Below, in pieces: positions 1-8,475 of a stretch of 64,000 bases of DNA. The position numbers and the translations under genes are program-made. How positions within the stretch are numbered: position 1 is the stretch's first letter; the number at the start of each line of letters is the position of its first letter. The notes below the pieces were generated by a model, which had not been told where the DNA came from, did not search any database, and was given only the letters and a program-made list of their open reading frames with translations. Location of the stretch: assembly GCA_934725015.1 (NCBI GenBank), contig CAKVAS010000001.1, forward strand, positions 62,001 through 126,000, given 5' to 3'. The DNA comes from an uncultured Bacteroidales bacterium (lineage in GTDB: Bacteria; Bacteroidota; Bacteroidia; Bacteroidales; UBA932).

Positions 1-933
1 GACGATGAGAAGGAGGGATATGCCCACGGTCATCACAAGGTCGGACTTTATGCGCCGGGAGTTGTTCGCGCTCATCGCCGGAGCTCCGTGCATAAACACA
101 TCAACCTCCGGATGCCGGGCCTCGAACGATTCGATTTCCTTCTCTATCATATCAACGAAATCCGCCGAAGCCTGCGAGTCCATATAGTCAAATCCCGGAG
201 CCACGAACGCCATCACCACATTTCCGTCCTTGGTGAAGAGGTGGCGGTTCTTCAGAGTCATCCCCGTGGCGGTCTTTTCCATACCGCCTTCAGCCGCGTC
301 CGCATCCCCCGCACCGGCCACGGCAGTTCCGCCCGTCGCCTCTTTCAGCAACGCAAGCATTCCGTAGCGCAGCCCCACAGGGTCGTATTCCACGAGCATG
401 GACATATTCCCGTCCTCGTCATTTTCAAGCATTTCGGCATTCTGTGCCATCCGCTCGCGTATGCTCTCCCATGTCAGCAGGCTGTCAAAGGCGGCGTAGC
501 ACTCGGGGGCGACGAAGGTCGGAAACTCCGCCACGGCATAGTCCATCGCGTTCATCATCATGTCGTCGTCAATGCAATAGAGCACGCTCGCGATGTATTT
601 CCCTCCGTCACGGACGGTCAGCGAATCAATGAACTCGTCGCAGCAGTCGGACAGCGTCTGAGCGTCAAGCGTCGGCTCCGTTCCCACCTTTTCCACGGAA
701 AAACCTTTCGGGGCAATCTGGATGAAGACCTTGTCCTTGACCTTCAAGTTACTGAACACCAACTCATAAGATGCCGAATTATCCGTCTGCGGAAGAAGCT
801 TTATGATGTTTTCCTCGTAGTGGAGACGAAACCCGAAAACGGCAAAGACCACGGCCGAACCGAGCATCAGAATCCATAAGAGCCACCGGCGTCCCTTGAG
901 AAAACGATATATAGGGATGAATATCCTCTCCAT
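1..933 (-). CDS. RND-superfamily (MMPL-type) exporter, N-terminal part
   Basis: An open frame of 311 codons starts with ATG at 933 and runs off the window's left edge without a stop, so the 3' part is missing. The protein opens with a basic stretch and one membrane helix at about residues 15-35 (LLWILMLGSAVVFAVFGFRL). EENIIKLLPQTD follows, a hallmark of the first periplasmic loop of Bacteroidales MMPL-like predicted exporters. The rest is a soluble periplasmic domain, and at the edge a second hydrophobic helix begins (VMTVGISLLIV). Members of this superfamily move lipids or other hydrophobic molecules across the inner membrane using the proton gradient. The substrate cannot be read from this fragment. 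It is divergent from the lipoprotein genes that follow. The plus-strand frame of 263 codons over the same DNA is a shadow. Confidence 0.75.
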   Translation of the reverse strand, partial: MERIFIPIYRFLKGRRWLLWILMLGSAVVFAVFGFRLHYEENIIKLLPQTDNSASYELVFSNLKVKDKVFIQIAPKGFSVEKVGTEPTLDAQTLSDCCDEFIDSLTVRDGGKYIASVLYCIDDDMMMNAMDYAVAEFPTFVAPECYAAFDSLLTWESIRERMAQNAEMLENDEDGNMSMLVEYDPVGLRYGMLALLKEATGGTAVAGAGDADAAEGGMEKTATGMTLKNRHLFTKDGNVVMAFVAPGFDYMDSQASADFVDMIEKEIESFEARHPEVDVFMHGAPAMSANNSRRIKSDLVMTVGISLLLIV

Positions 934-981
934 TTTATCATCTATTTTTCAAAATCCTGCGAAGTTACAAAATATTTTGCT

Positions 982-989
982 TACCTTTG
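982..989 (+). promoter_or_regulatory. Bacteroidetes-type -7 box (TACCTTTG)
   Basis: TACCTTTG fits the Bacteroidetes sigma-ABfr -7 consensus TAnnTTTG. It lies about 75 bases upstream of the first lipoprotein ATG (1063). No clear TTG element is seen 19 bases upstream, so this is a moderate call. Confidence 0.45.
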
Positions 990-1062
990 CAAGGTATGTG
1001 AGGCAAGCTCAACGCATGGAATCATTGGGATTTCAATTATAAACCTTAAAAATTAAACAAAG

Positions 1063-1713
1063 ATGAAGAGATTTAGCTATCTTCTCGCTCTCGGAGCGCT
1101 TCTCACGCTCGGGACAGGTTGCGAAAAGGAACCGGCAACCGACAACCAACCGACACAAGTTCCGCTTTATGTCAACACTTGGACTATCACACAGGGTGAT
1201 GCCTCCACTGACAAGGGGCCTCAGACCATCATCTACGAAATCGGCGCCGACAAGACATTTAATCTGGGATATGTGGCTACCGAGAGCTTTATCGACGAAC
1301 TGAAGCTCAAGTATCTGCCTTCCACCGACGCCGACGCTCCGACGATTGACGGCGACACTCCGGCCACTGACGATGACGAAGAGGCTGAGGAGCAGAAGAA
1401 AATCATTGAAAAAATCAACTCGCTTCAGGTGGGCGACGTAATCATCGTGTTCAGGGGAATGTATGTCGAGACTCTCGGGGAAAAGGACGGCGCCTATCTG
1501 TCCCTGTTCATCCTGTTCGAAATCAGTGACACCGGCTTGGAAATGGCCGAATCGATGCGAAATGAACTGCATATTATCGATGTCACTGAAAACACGCTTA
1601 CAATTAAGAACGAAGAGAGTTCGCAGCCTGCGATGACCATGCAGAGTCTGGAGACTTCCGGCCTGACCGTCGGAAAAGTCGTTGATTGCAGCGACTTCTT
1701 GGGAGATTTCTAA
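1063..1713 (+). CDS. Lipoprotein of unknown function (tandem paralogue A)
   Basis: 216 residues. A short basic N-terminus, a hydrophobic stretch and LGTGC (Cys 20) form a lipoprotein signal peptide. The mature part begins soon after with PLYVNTWTI and contains an acidic, low-complexity linker (about residues 85-110, rich in D, T, P and E). No known domain is recognised. The next gene encodes a protein with the same order of short motifs (LYVNTW near the N-terminus, EEQK before a VxDV stretch, then a DVTEN/DITEN motif), so the two are tandem duplicates that diverged. They are 22 bases apart and probably co-transcribed. Function unknown. Confidence 0.8.
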   Translation: MKRFSYLLALGALLTLGTGCEKEPATDNQPTQVPLYVNTWTITQGDASTDKGPQTIIYEIGADKTFNLGYVATESFIDELKLKYLPSTDADAPTIDGDTPATDDDEEAEEQKKIIEKINSLQVGDVIIVFRGMYVETLGEKDGAYLSLFILFEISDTGLEMAESMRNELHIIDVTENTLTIKNEESSQPAMTMQSLETSGLTVGKVVDCSDFLGDF

Positions 1714-1735
1714 TTCTTTAAAAATTCTGACAATT

Positions 1736-2338
1736 ATGAAAAAGTTAATATACAGCACATTCGCGCTTGCGGCTCTTGTTATGGCAAGCGCCTGCGACAA
1801 GCAGAACACGGAACCGGCCGAGGAACCGAGGCTTTATGTAAACACATGGGTCGTGAACTTCAACACGACCGGCGACGCGACAAAGGACGATTTGTTAATA
1901 TTCACATTGAACGCAGACTGGACGGCGACGGTAGGTGAGGCCTATACCCAAAAGGACCTGGATGAACTCAGGAATAACTTAGATACGGAAAAGCTCACGG
2001 AGGAACAGAAATCCTTTGTCGATGGACTGAAGGTCAACGATGTATATACGATGGACGGCTGGTATTCGCTGAAGGCCAATGCAGACGGGAGTAATGTCCT
2101 TTGCCTTGTGTTCGACAGCCTGTATGGGAACGACAAGACGGAGAGGCAGTCCATAAGCCTTAGCATCAAGGACATAACAGAAAATCACATACGAGTCTTT
2201 AATTACGAACTTGATGACAAAGACAATCCTCTTTTCTGCGATGCATACAGTCTTGCAACCGCGCCGCAGAAACTTGGGACATTCTACGATCAGTGGAAAT
2301 TCAATGGCCTCCCGCTGAAAGAGCCCGAGACAATGTAG
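1736..2338 (+). CDS. Lipoprotein of unknown function (tandem paralogue B)
   Basis: 200 residues from the ATG at 1736. An upstream in-frame ATG at 1682 would overlap the preceding gene and bury the signal peptide. The N-terminus MKKLIYSTFALAALVMASAC is a lipoprotein signal with Cys 20. The mature protein shares the motif layout of its upstream neighbour (LYVNTW, EEQK, DITEN) but lacks the acidic linker. No known family is recognised. A strong stem-loop follows the stop codon. Confidence 0.8.
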   Translation: MKKLIYSTFALAALVMASACDKQNTEPAEEPRLYVNTWVVNFNTTGDATKDDLLIFTLNADWTATVGEAYTQKDLDELRNNLDTEKLTEEQKSFVDGLKVNDVYTMDGWYSLKANADGSNVLCLVFDSLYGNDKTERQSISLSIKDITENHIRVFNYELDDKDNPLFCDAYSLATAPQKLGTFYDQWKFNGLPLKEPETM

Positions 2339-2360
2339 TTCCGCAATATCTTTATATAAG

Positions 2361-2396
2361 ACACCCCGAAGGTCATCCTCCTCCGGGGTGTTTTTT
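2361..2396 (+). terminator. Rho-independent terminator after the lipoprotein pair
   Basis: The arms ACACCCCG (2361-2368) and CGGGGTGT (2384-2391) enclose a 15-base loop and are followed by a T run. A second small hairpin (CCGCC/GGCGG, 2403-2417) lies next to it and could serve the convergent pgk gene. Confidence 0.75.
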
Positions 2397-2420
2397 AGCA
2401 GACCGCCTTTTAGGCGGCTT

Positions 2421-3674
2421 TTACTTTCTTATTGCGGCGATGCCAGGCAGTTCAATCCCTTCCAGATACTCCAGCATGGCGCCGCCGCCGGTGGAAACAT
2501 AGCTTACCTTGTTCGCGAAGCCCATCTGAGTGACGGCAGCGACAGAGTCACCTCCGCCCACGAGAGTGAAAGCGCCGTTCTCGGTTGCCTTTGCAAGCAT
2601 CTCGGCCACCTTCATCGTGCCCTTTGCGAATGCAGGAATCTCGAAGACTCCGACAGGGCCGTTCCAGAGGATGGTCTTTGACTTCATGATGACGTCCTCC
2701 CAAGTAGCGAGCGTGCTCGGAGCGGCGTCAACGCCCTCCCATCCGTCAGGAATCTCGGTGTTGCGGCAAACCTTGGTGTTCGCGTCGTTGGAGAAAGCGT
2801 CGGCGATTACGACCTCATCTGAAAGATAGAGCTTCACGCCCTTCTCCTCGGCCTTCTTGAGGATGTTGAGAGCGAGGTCCATCTGGTCGTCCTCGCAGAG
2901 GGAGTTGCCGATGTGGCCGCCCTGAGCCTTCTTGAAGGTATAGACCATGCCGCCACCGATGATCATGTTGTCGACTATGTCGAAGAGGTGCTCGATGATG
3001 CCGATCTTTGAAGAGACCTTCGCGCCGCCGATGATTGCGGTCACAGGGTGCTCAGGAGTCTTGAGGACGCGGTCAATCGCCTTAATCTCGCCTTCCATCA
3101 CATAGCCGAACATCTTGTCGTTAGGGAAATAGTCGGCGATGAGGGCTGTCGATGCGTGTGCGCGGTGAGCCGTTCCGAAGGCGTCGTTGATGTAGCAGTC
3201 GGCGTATGACGCGAGCTTCTCGACGAACTTCTTCTGGCTTTCCTTGAGAGCGGCTTTGGCAGCCTTCTTCTCCTCGTCTGTGGCGTCCTCCGCAAGTCCT
3301 CTCGGCTTGCCTTCCTCCTCGGCGTAGAAACGGAGGTTCTCAAGAAGAAGAACCTCGCCCGGCTTGAGGGCAGCGGCCTGCGCGTCAGCCTTCATGCAGT
3401 CGTCGGCGAACTTCACCTGAGTTCCGAGGAGTTCCTCAAGGTGCGGAAGGATGTGTTTGAGGGAGAACTTCTCCGTAACGCCCTTAGGACGGCCGAGATG
3501 TGACATGATGATGAGTGAACCGCCCTTCTCAAGCACCTTCTTGAGGGTAGGGATTGCGGCACGCATACGTGTGTCGTCGGTGATTTCGAACTTTTCGTTG
3601 AGCGGAACGTTGAAATCGACGCGCACGATGGCTTTCTTGCCTGCGAAATCGTAAGTTGAAATGTTCTGTTGCAT
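2421..3674 (-). CDS. pgk: Phosphoglycerate kinase
   Basis: 417 residues, the normal size for this glycolytic enzyme, which transfers phosphate between 1,3-bisphosphoglycerate and ADP in the cytoplasm. Diagnostic motifs are RVDFNVP at residues 18-24, SHLGRPKG at 58-65, the hinge region with [15 protein letters not shown], the [10 protein letters not shown] block, and the nucleotide-binding GGGDSVAAV near the C-terminus. It is a single-gene unit, divergent from the methyltransferase gene and convergent with the lipoprotein pair. A TATCTTTG box (3767-3774, minus strand) lies upstream. Confidence 0.98.
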   Translation of the reverse strand: MQQNISTYDFAGKKAIVRVDFNVPLNEKFEITDDTRMRAAIPTLKKVLEKGGSLIIMSHLGRPKGVTEKFSLKHILPHLEELLGTQVKFADDCMKADAQAAALKPGEVLLLENLRFYAEEEGKPRGLAEDATDEEKKAAKAALKESQKKFVEKLASYADCYINDAFGTAHRAHASTALIADYFPNDKMFGYVMEGEIKAIDRVLKTPEHPVTAIIGGAKVSSKIGIIEHLFDIVDNMIIGGGMVYTFKKAQGGHIGNSLCEDDQMDLALNILKKAEEKGVKLYLSDEVVIADAFSNDANTKVCRNTEIPDGWEGVDAAPSTLATWEDVIMKSKTILWNGPVGVFEIPAFAKGTMKVAEMLAKATENGAFTLVGGGDSVAAVTQMGFANKVSYVSTGGGAMLEYLEGIELPGIAAIRK

Positions 3675-3766
3675 AACTTTTTATATAAAATATCTTAAAA
3701 TCTTATAATAAGATATAAATTTCTGACAAAATTCGTTCAAGTGCCGTCTGCGCCGAAGGCAGACTG

Positions 3767-3795
3767 CAAAGATAGCAATTTTTATGCTAACTTTG
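3767..3795. promoter_or_regulatory. Divergent promoter pair for pgk and the methyltransferase gene
   Basis: On the minus strand TATCTTTG (3767-3774) faces pgk. On the plus strand TAACTTTG (3788-3795) faces the methyltransferase gene. Both match TAnnTTTG, and the boxes are only 13 bases apart, so the two promoters may compete. The plus-strand box lies after the ATG at 3784, which argues for starting that gene at 3811. Confidence 0.55.
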
Positions 3796-3810
3796 TGCAA
3801 AATTGAGGAT

Positions 3811-4851
3811 ATGACAATTGAAAGCCCAAGTCCGCTGTGGAAGGATTACCAGCTCATCGACTGCGGAAACTTTGAGAAACTCGAAAGATTCGGAAAAATC
3901 GTGATGGCACGTCCCGAGCCCAAGGCTATATGGGACAAGTCGCTTTCGGACGAGGAATGGAACCGTCTGATGCACACGAGGTTTGCTCCGGGAGCCGGAT
4001 TCGGAAAGGCCGGGAAGGAGGACAGCGGCACCTGGAAGCGGCTCAAGCGGATGGACGACCAGTGGTTCATCGGTTACGGCGGCTACGGGGCGGAGAACTG
4101 CGCCGGCATGGTGGCGGAGGTTGCCGATGCGGGCTCACGTGCTGAAGCGGGCGTTTCCATCGAGGACGACGCACGGACGACAACCGATGTCCTGCCGAGC
4201 GGTCCGTCATTCCGGCTGCGTCTGGGGCTGACGTCGTTCAAGCACGTGGGCGTATTCCCGGAGCAGGCTCCAAACTGGGAGTACATCTACACGCATACGA
4301 AGTTCCTTGTGGAAAAGGCAAGGGCTGAAGGCCGATCGACCCCCAAGGTGCTGAACCTGTTTGCCTACACGGGAGCCGCGTCTCTCGCGGCAAAGGCAGC
4401 AGGGGCGGACGTGACGCACCTCGACTCGGTGCGACAGGTCGTGACCTGGGCCAAGGGGAACATGGAGAACAGCGGCCTGGACAACATCCGCTGGGTGGTG
4501 GAAGACGCGCTGAAGTTCGCCCGGCGCGAAGCAAAGAGAGGGAATGTCTATCAGGGAATCATCCTCGACCCGCCGGCCTACGGGCACGGGCCTGACGGGG
4601 AAAAGTGGAAATTGGACGAATGCCTTAATGATATGCTCAAGTGCGTCTCGGCGATTCTCGCCCCCACAGACAGTTTCATGGTGCTGAACCTCTACTCCAA
4701 CGGCTTCAGCGCGGTGCTCGGCGAGACGGTCGTGCGGCAGAATTTCTGTCTCAAGACGGGTTTCAAGGAAATTCAGAGCGGGGAGCTTGTGCTGACGGAC
4801 AATTATGGAAAGAAATTGCCGTTAAGCATCGTGGTGAGACTGTTCAGGTGA
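3811..4851 (+). CDS. Class I SAM-dependent methyltransferase (RlmI/RlmK-like family)
   Basis: 346 residues from ATG 3811. The ATG at 3784 precedes the likely promoter box and is rejected. The fold shows the SAM-binding motif VLNLFAYTGAASLAAKAAGA, the acidic end of strand 2 (THLD) and the motif IV LDPPAYGHGP. The family (Methyltrans_SAM) includes 23S rRNA cytosine methyltransferases such as RlmI. No PUA domain is evident at the N-terminus, and no PC catalytic motif is seen next to DPPA. An rRNA substrate is likely but the exact base is not known. The 3' end of the gene is part of a 14-bp tandem repeat. Confidence 0.8.
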   Translation: MTIESPSPLWKDYQLIDCGNFEKLERFGKIVMARPEPKAIWDKSLSDEEWNRLMHTRFAPGAGFGKAGKEDSGTWKRLKRMDDQWFIGYGGYGAENCAGMVAEVADAGSRAEAGVSIEDDARTTTDVLPSGPSFRLRLGLTSFKHVGVFPEQAPNWEYIYTHTKFLVEKARAEGRSTPKVLNLFAYTGAASLAAKAAGADVTHLDSVRQVVTWAKGNMENSGLDNIRWVVEDALKFARREAKRGNVYQGIILDPPAYGHGPDGEKWKLDECLNDMLKCVSAILAPTDSFMVLNLYSNGFSAVLGETVVRQNFCLKTGFKEIQSGELVLTDNYGKKLPLSIVVRLFR

Positions 4852-4882
4852 GACTGTTCAGGTGAGACTGTTCAGGTGAGAC
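4834..4882 (+). repeat. 14-bp tandem repeat across the methyltransferase stop codon
   Basis: The unit GTGAGACTGTTCAG occurs at 4834-4847, 4848-4861 and 4862-4875, with a half copy at 4876-4882. The first copy encodes the last residues and the stop lies at 4849-4851. Duplication has extended the 3' untranslated DNA without changing the protein end. Confidence 0.85.
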
Positions 4883-4914
4883 TTCCGAATAATACGTCGT
4901 GATGACATGACACC

Positions 4915-5105
4915 TGTCATTCCGAGCGAAACGAAGTGAAGCCGAGGAATCTGAGACGCTGAAAGATTTCTCACTCCGTTCGAAATGACATCAAGTATGA
5001 AATGTTCGAAATGACAGTGAGTATGAAGTGGAGGAAATGACAGTGAGTATGAAGTGGAGGAAATGACAGTGAGTATGAAGTGGAGGAAATGACAGTGAGT
5101 ATATA
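4915..5105. repeat. Dispersed intergenic repeat, locus A, with 26-bp tandem expansion
   Basis: This fills most of the 338-base gap before the GH97 gene. TGTCATTCCGAGCGAA...GAGGAATCT (4915-4952) faces an inverted partner AGATTTCTCACTCCG...GAAATGACA (about 4964-4990), giving a long imperfect hairpin. The terminal GAAATGACA is then amplified: 26-base units begin at 4982, 5008, 5034, 5060 and 5086, the three central ones identical. The same core recurs at about 27671, 34167, 40655 and 47438. There are no spacers, so this is not CRISPR. Confidence 0.85.
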
Positions 5106-5189
5106 AAGCATATAAACTCCGTCTAACATAAGATATCAAAGACACATAAGGCATAAGATAAAAAGACATAAACACTAAAATATATTTCT

Positions 5190-7202
5190 ATGACATTCAA
5201 AAGAGTACTTTTTCTTGCCGCGGCGATTTTGGGAGCGGCGGTGCCTTCATTCGCGAGAGACGTGAACTATCGGGTGACGTCGCCTGACGGACACATCAGC
5301 GCCACGGTAACGGTCGGCGAAGACATCAGATATTCGGTGTCCCGCGACGAACAGACACTCATCGCCCCGTCGGCGATTTCGATGAGCCTTTCCGACGGCA
5401 TCGTGTTCGGACAGAACGACAAGGTGCGCAAGGTCGTGAAGACATCGTTCGACAAGACCTTCCCTGCCGTTGCCTACAAGAAGGCGGAGGTGCGCGACAA
5501 CTACAACCAGATTTCACTGAATTTCAAGGAGTTCGCACTCGTCTTCCGGGCTTATGACGACGGCGTGGCCTACAGGTTCGAGAGCAGGCTCGACAAGAAG
5601 AAGGAATATGAGGTGACGACGGAACAGGCCGAATTTAACTTCGGAGAGGACCGCACGGCATTTGTCCCTTATGTGAAGGGAACCGGTGGAAAGTCGCTCG
5701 AAGGCCAGTTCTACAACTCGTTCGAGAACACCTACAAGGTACACCAGATTTCGGAGTGGGAAAAGAATCATCTGGCATTCCTTCCGCTCGCCGTCGATGC
5801 CGGGAACGGCGTCAAGGTTCTCGTCACTGACGCGAATCTCACGAACTACCCGGGAATGTACCTTATGGGCAAGGACGGCTCCGCGAAACTGGAAGGAGTC
5901 TTTGCCCCGTATCCTAAGGTCATCAGGCAGGGCGGTCACAATATGCTTCAGGGAATCGTGAAGGAGAGGGAAAGCTTCATCGCGAAGGTTTCAGGCGGAG
6001 AGGTCTTCCCGTGGAGGGTGATTATGGTCAGCACGTCGGACGCGCAGCTCGCGGTGAACGACATGGTCTGGAAGCTCTCTCCGGCGCAGGATGCCGGAGC
6101 AGACTACAGTTGGGTGAAGCCGGGCAAGGTCGCCTGGGACTGGTGGAACGACTGGAATCTCTACGACGTGGATTTCAAGGCCGGAATCAACAATGAGACC
6201 TACAAGTATTATATAGACTTCGCCGCGTCCCATGGCATAGAGTACGTGATTCTCGACGAGGGCTGGGCAGTGAACCTTCAGGCCGACCTCTTTCAGGTGA
6301 TTCCCGAGATTAACCTTCAGGAGCTCGTGGACTACGGGCAGAAGCGCAATGTCGGCATCATACTCTGGGCCGGCTACTGGGCCTTCGACCGCGACATGGA
6401 GAAAGTCTGCAAGCATTTCTCCGAAATGGGCGTGAAGGGCTTCAAGATTGACTTCATGGACAGGGACGACCAGCTGATGGTTGATTTTCATAGGCGGGCA
6501 GCCGAGATGGCGGCAAGATACGGCCTTCTCGTGGACTTCCACGGCACCTACAAGCCTACCGGCCTCAGCCGCAGGTGGCCGAACGTCGTGAACTACGAGG
6601 GCGTGCACGGTCTTGAGCAGATGAAATGGAGCAAGCCGGAAGTGGATCAGGTGACCTACGACGTGACCGTACCGTTCATCCGCATGGCCGCCGGTCCTAT
6701 GGACTACACGCAGGGAGCGATGAAGAACGCCTCAAAGAGGAACTACCGCCCTGTCTATAACGAGCCGATGAGTCAGGGCACACGCTGCCGTCAGCTTGCG
6801 GAATACGTGGTTTTCGACTCTCCGTTCAATATGCTCTGCGACTCTCCATCGAATTACATAAACGAGCCGGAATGCACTGAATTCATTGCCGCCTGCCCTG
6901 AAGTCTGGGACGAGAGCCTCGGAGTGAACGGCGAAATCGGCAAGTACATCACCATCGCCCGCCGCAGCGGCAACGACTGGTACGTCGGAGCTCTCACGAA
7001 CTGGGATGAGCGCGATCTCACGCTCGACCTGAGCTTCCTCGGCGAAGGCGACTGGACACTCGACATCTTCCACGACGGCATCAACGCGAACAAGGCGGCC
7101 CGCGACTACGCCCACGCCACCGCCGCCGTTCCCGCCGACCGCAAGCTCACCGTCCACCTCGCGCAGGGCGGCGGCTGGGTCGCCAAAATTTCCCGGAAAT
7201 AG
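5190..7202 (+). CDS. GH97 glycoside hydrolase, retaining type (probable alpha-galactosidase)
   Basis: 670 residues with a signal peptide cleaved after about residue 22 (PSFA), so it is periplasmic or surface exposed. The N-terminal beta-sandwich, catalytic barrel and C-terminal sandwich of GH97 are all present. In the barrel, GFKIDFMDRDDQ places an Asp at residue 421 where retaining GH97 members such as BT1871 alpha-galactosidase carry the nucleophile. Inverting SusB-type alpha-glucosidases lack it. The conserved NYEGVHGLEQ block follows. It stands alone between the repeat cluster and a terminator, with no SusC/D beside it. Removal of alpha-galactose from raffinose-type or galactomannan oligosaccharides is the likely role; exact linkage preference is not readable. 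Confidence 0.9.
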   Translation: MTFKRVLFLAAAILGAAVPSFARDVNYRVTSPDGHISATVTVGEDIRYSVSRDEQTLIAPSAISMSLSDGIVFGQNDKVRKVVKTSFDKTFPAVAYKKAEVRDNYNQISLNFKEFALVFRAYDDGVAYRFESRLDKKKEYEVTTEQAEFNFGEDRTAFVPYVKGTGGKSLEGQFYNSFENTYKVHQISEWEKNHLAFLPLAVDAGNGVKVLVTDANLTNYPGMYLMGKDGSAKLEGVFAPYPKVIRQGGHNMLQGIVKERESFIAKVSGGEVFPWRVIMVSTSDAQLAVNDMVWKLSPAQDAGADYSWVKPGKVAWDWWNDWNLYDVDFKAGINNETYKYYIDFAASHGIEYVILDEGWAVNLQADLFQVIPEINLQELVDYGQKRNVGIILWAGYWAFDRDMEKVCKHFSEMGVKGFKIDFMDRDDQLMVDFHRRAAEMAARYGLLVDFHGTYKPTGLSRRWPNVVNYEGVHGLEQMKWSKPEVDQVTYDVTVPFIRMAAGPMDYTQGAMKNASKRNYRPVYNEPMSQGTRCRQLAEYVVFDSPFNMLCDSPSNYINEPECTEFIAACPEVWDESLGVNGEIGKYITIARRSGNDWYVGALTNWDERDLTLDLSFLGEGDWTLDIFHDGINANKAARDYAHATAAVPADRKLTVHLAQGGGWVAKISRK

Positions 7203-7213
7203 GCTAAACCGTC

Positions 7214-7258
7214 AAAAAAGAGGCACTGGCAGAACGAATCTACCGGTGCCTCTTTTTT
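7214..7258 (+). terminator. Terminator after the GH97 gene
   Basis: The arms AAAAAAGAGGCAC (7214-7226) and GTGCCTCTTTTTT (7246-7258) are perfectly complementary, with a 19-base loop. Its A/T-tailed symmetry could terminate in both directions. Confidence 0.85.
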
Positions 7259-7356
7259 CGTGGTTCCAGCGGGGCAACATAAGCAACCGCCTTATAAGTC
7301 TGTCTTTCAAACACTTGCTTGAATTATACTAATGATAAAACAAACCGACACGCACT

Positions 7357-7413
7357 GAAAAATGTGCACTTTTTTGAAAAATATGCACTTTTTTGTGCAT
7401 TGTGCTATATTTG
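7357..7413 (+). promoter_or_regulatory. Tandem 19-bp repeats and -7 box upstream of the ATPase remnant
   Basis: Two adjacent 19-base copies, 7357-7375 and 7376-7394, differ at one base (GAAAAATGTGCACTTTTTT against GAAAAATATGCACTTTTTT). TGCATTGTGC follows, then TATATTTG (7406-7413), a match to TAnnTTTG. This looks like an old promoter with iteron-like operators whose gene has lost most of its coding sequence. Confidence 0.6.
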
Positions 7414-7737
7414 CAAAAATTCAAAGAAGATGGGATAATTGATGACGGCAATATGCGGGAGACGAACTTTTTGGCCTGGACGAAACATATATATGGCCCG
7501 ACTTCTTCCAAGATTTCCGATTTTGAGATTGACGGAATCACTTTCGAGGTAGAAGGCAAGAACAAAAACGGCACTCAGATAAAGGATGCCAAGACAGGCT
7601 ACCTCGTCAAAGATAATCTGGGATATGCCTTCGGCAACTCGATTCCAATCTGGATGTTCGGATTTCTCTGCCGACACTCATTCGCGACACTGTACTTTCG
7701 AATGAATAAATCGGTCGCCGATGGCGACCGATTCTAA
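7393..7737 (+). pseudogene. Remnant of an AAA-ATPase/DUF4143-type gene (C-terminal end only)
   Basis: The frame has only a TTG start at 7393 and a later ATG at 7453. From about 7453 the translation (MRETNFLAW... ISDFEIDGITFEVEGKNK... GYLVKDNL... IPIWMFGFL) resembles the C-terminal end of Bacteroidetes AAA ATPases with a DUF4143-like tail. There the usual pattern is an RETFFL motif, DF.VDG.TFEVGGKNK, a VKDD motif and a final LW.FG. The ATP-binding half, with Walker A and B, is absent, although a promoter-like region remains immediately upstream. An internal deletion of about 300 codons is the simplest explanation. A short functional product is possible but unlikely. Confidence 0.6.
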
Positions 7738-7815
7738 CTGAAAAGACAGCCTGTCTAAGAAGTAAATTGCCAAAGTTGTTTGAAACAACTCTGGCAATTT
7801 ACTTAAATGGGGGGG

Positions 7816-7890
7816 TGGTCCCAGCAGGGCATGATCCTGCGACCCCCTGATTATGAGTCAGGTGCTACTAACCAACTGAGCTATGGGACC
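7816..7890 (-). tRNA. tRNA-Met (CAT anticodon), atypical D and T arms
   Basis: Read on the minus strand, the acceptor GGTCCCA pairs with TGGGACC and the discriminator is A. The anticodon stem CCTGA/TCAGG encloses CTCATAA, giving anticodon CAT. The T stem GCAGG/CCTGC is intact, but its loop reads ATCATGC rather than the usual TTCRANY. The D arm has one extra base (GCTC...TAGC), so its last pair is lost, and the total is 75 bases. CCA is not encoded. An elongator Met tRNA is most likely; an Ile2 tRNA with modified C34 is an alternative. Confidence 0.82.
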
Positions 7891-8074
7891 GTGTCTTTTT
7901 GCGTCTTTTGCGTTTATACGGCGTCAGACTTCGCGTCGTCGGGCGGTCATTACCTCGAGGTAACTCCCTTCCTCCTCACTCGTCTTCCTTGTCTAAACAC
8001 AAAATCCATCAAAAAGTGTCTCAGCCTTTCAGCTGAACTTCCTGCGCGGAAGATTCAAAGAACTTTAAAACTTA

Positions 8075-8102
8075 CAGAGCCGCCGTTTTTCAGACGGCTC
8101 TG
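8075..8102 (-). terminator. Terminator at the end of the rpsL-rpsG-fusA-rpsJ block
   Basis: The arms CAGAGCCG (8075-8082) and CGGCTCTG (8095-8102) pair and lie about 30 bases past the rpsJ stop on the minus strand. The following bases are T-rich only in part. Apart from the tRNA, the rest of 7738-8132 shows no gene. Confidence 0.65.
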
Positions 8103-8132
8103 CAAAGATATGAAATCTTTTTGTAATTTCAA

Positions 8133-8441
8133 TTAGCAAACCTTAATCTCGACATTAACGCCGCTCGGAAGCTCAAGCTTCATGAGGGCATCAACGGTTT
8201 TCTGAGTCGAATCGTAGATGTCAAGAAGACGGCAGTATGAGTTCAGTTCGAACTGCTCGCGGGCCTTCTTGTTCACGAATGTCGAGCGGTTGACAGTGAA
8301 AATCTTCTTGTTGGTCGGAAGCGGAATAGGACCGCTCACACGGGCACCCGTAGAAGAAACCGTCTCAACGATCTTCTTTGCCGACTTGTCAATCAGCATA
8401 TGATCGAACGATTTAAGCTTAATTCTGATTTTTTGGCTCAT
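8133..8441 (-). CDS. rpsJ: 30S ribosomal protein S10
   Basis: 102 residues, the usual length. The sequence ([24 protein letters not shown], the GPIPLPT loop and the NVEIKV C-terminus) is typical S10, which binds the 30S head and also acts with NusB in antitermination. It is the last gene of the block, 34 bases after fusA, and a terminator-like hairpin follows. In most Bacteroidales rpsJ continues into rplC, rplD, rplW and the rest of the S10 operon, and here it does not. Confidence 0.97.
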   Translation of the reverse strand: MSQKIRIKLKSFDHMLIDKSAKKIVETVSSTGARVSGPIPLPTNKKIFTVNRSTFVNKKAREQFELNSYCRLLDIYDSTQKTVDALMKLELPSGVNVEIKVC

Positions 8442-8475
8442 GTCGTTATTGTATAACCAATTAAACTTTCTGTTA

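Noticed and set aside
88..879. Plus-strand open frame of 263 codons
   Set aside because: It is antisense to the RND/MMPL gene, whose minus-strand translation has clear family motifs; the plus-strand product has no recognisable features and a biased composition.
4982..5105. Possible CRISPR array
   Set aside because: The units are directly adjacent with no variable spacers, and no cas gene is present.
7807..7815. G7 run at the 3' end of the tRNA gene as a phase-variable tract
   Set aside because: It is outside any coding sequence and has no evident effect beyond the tRNA end.
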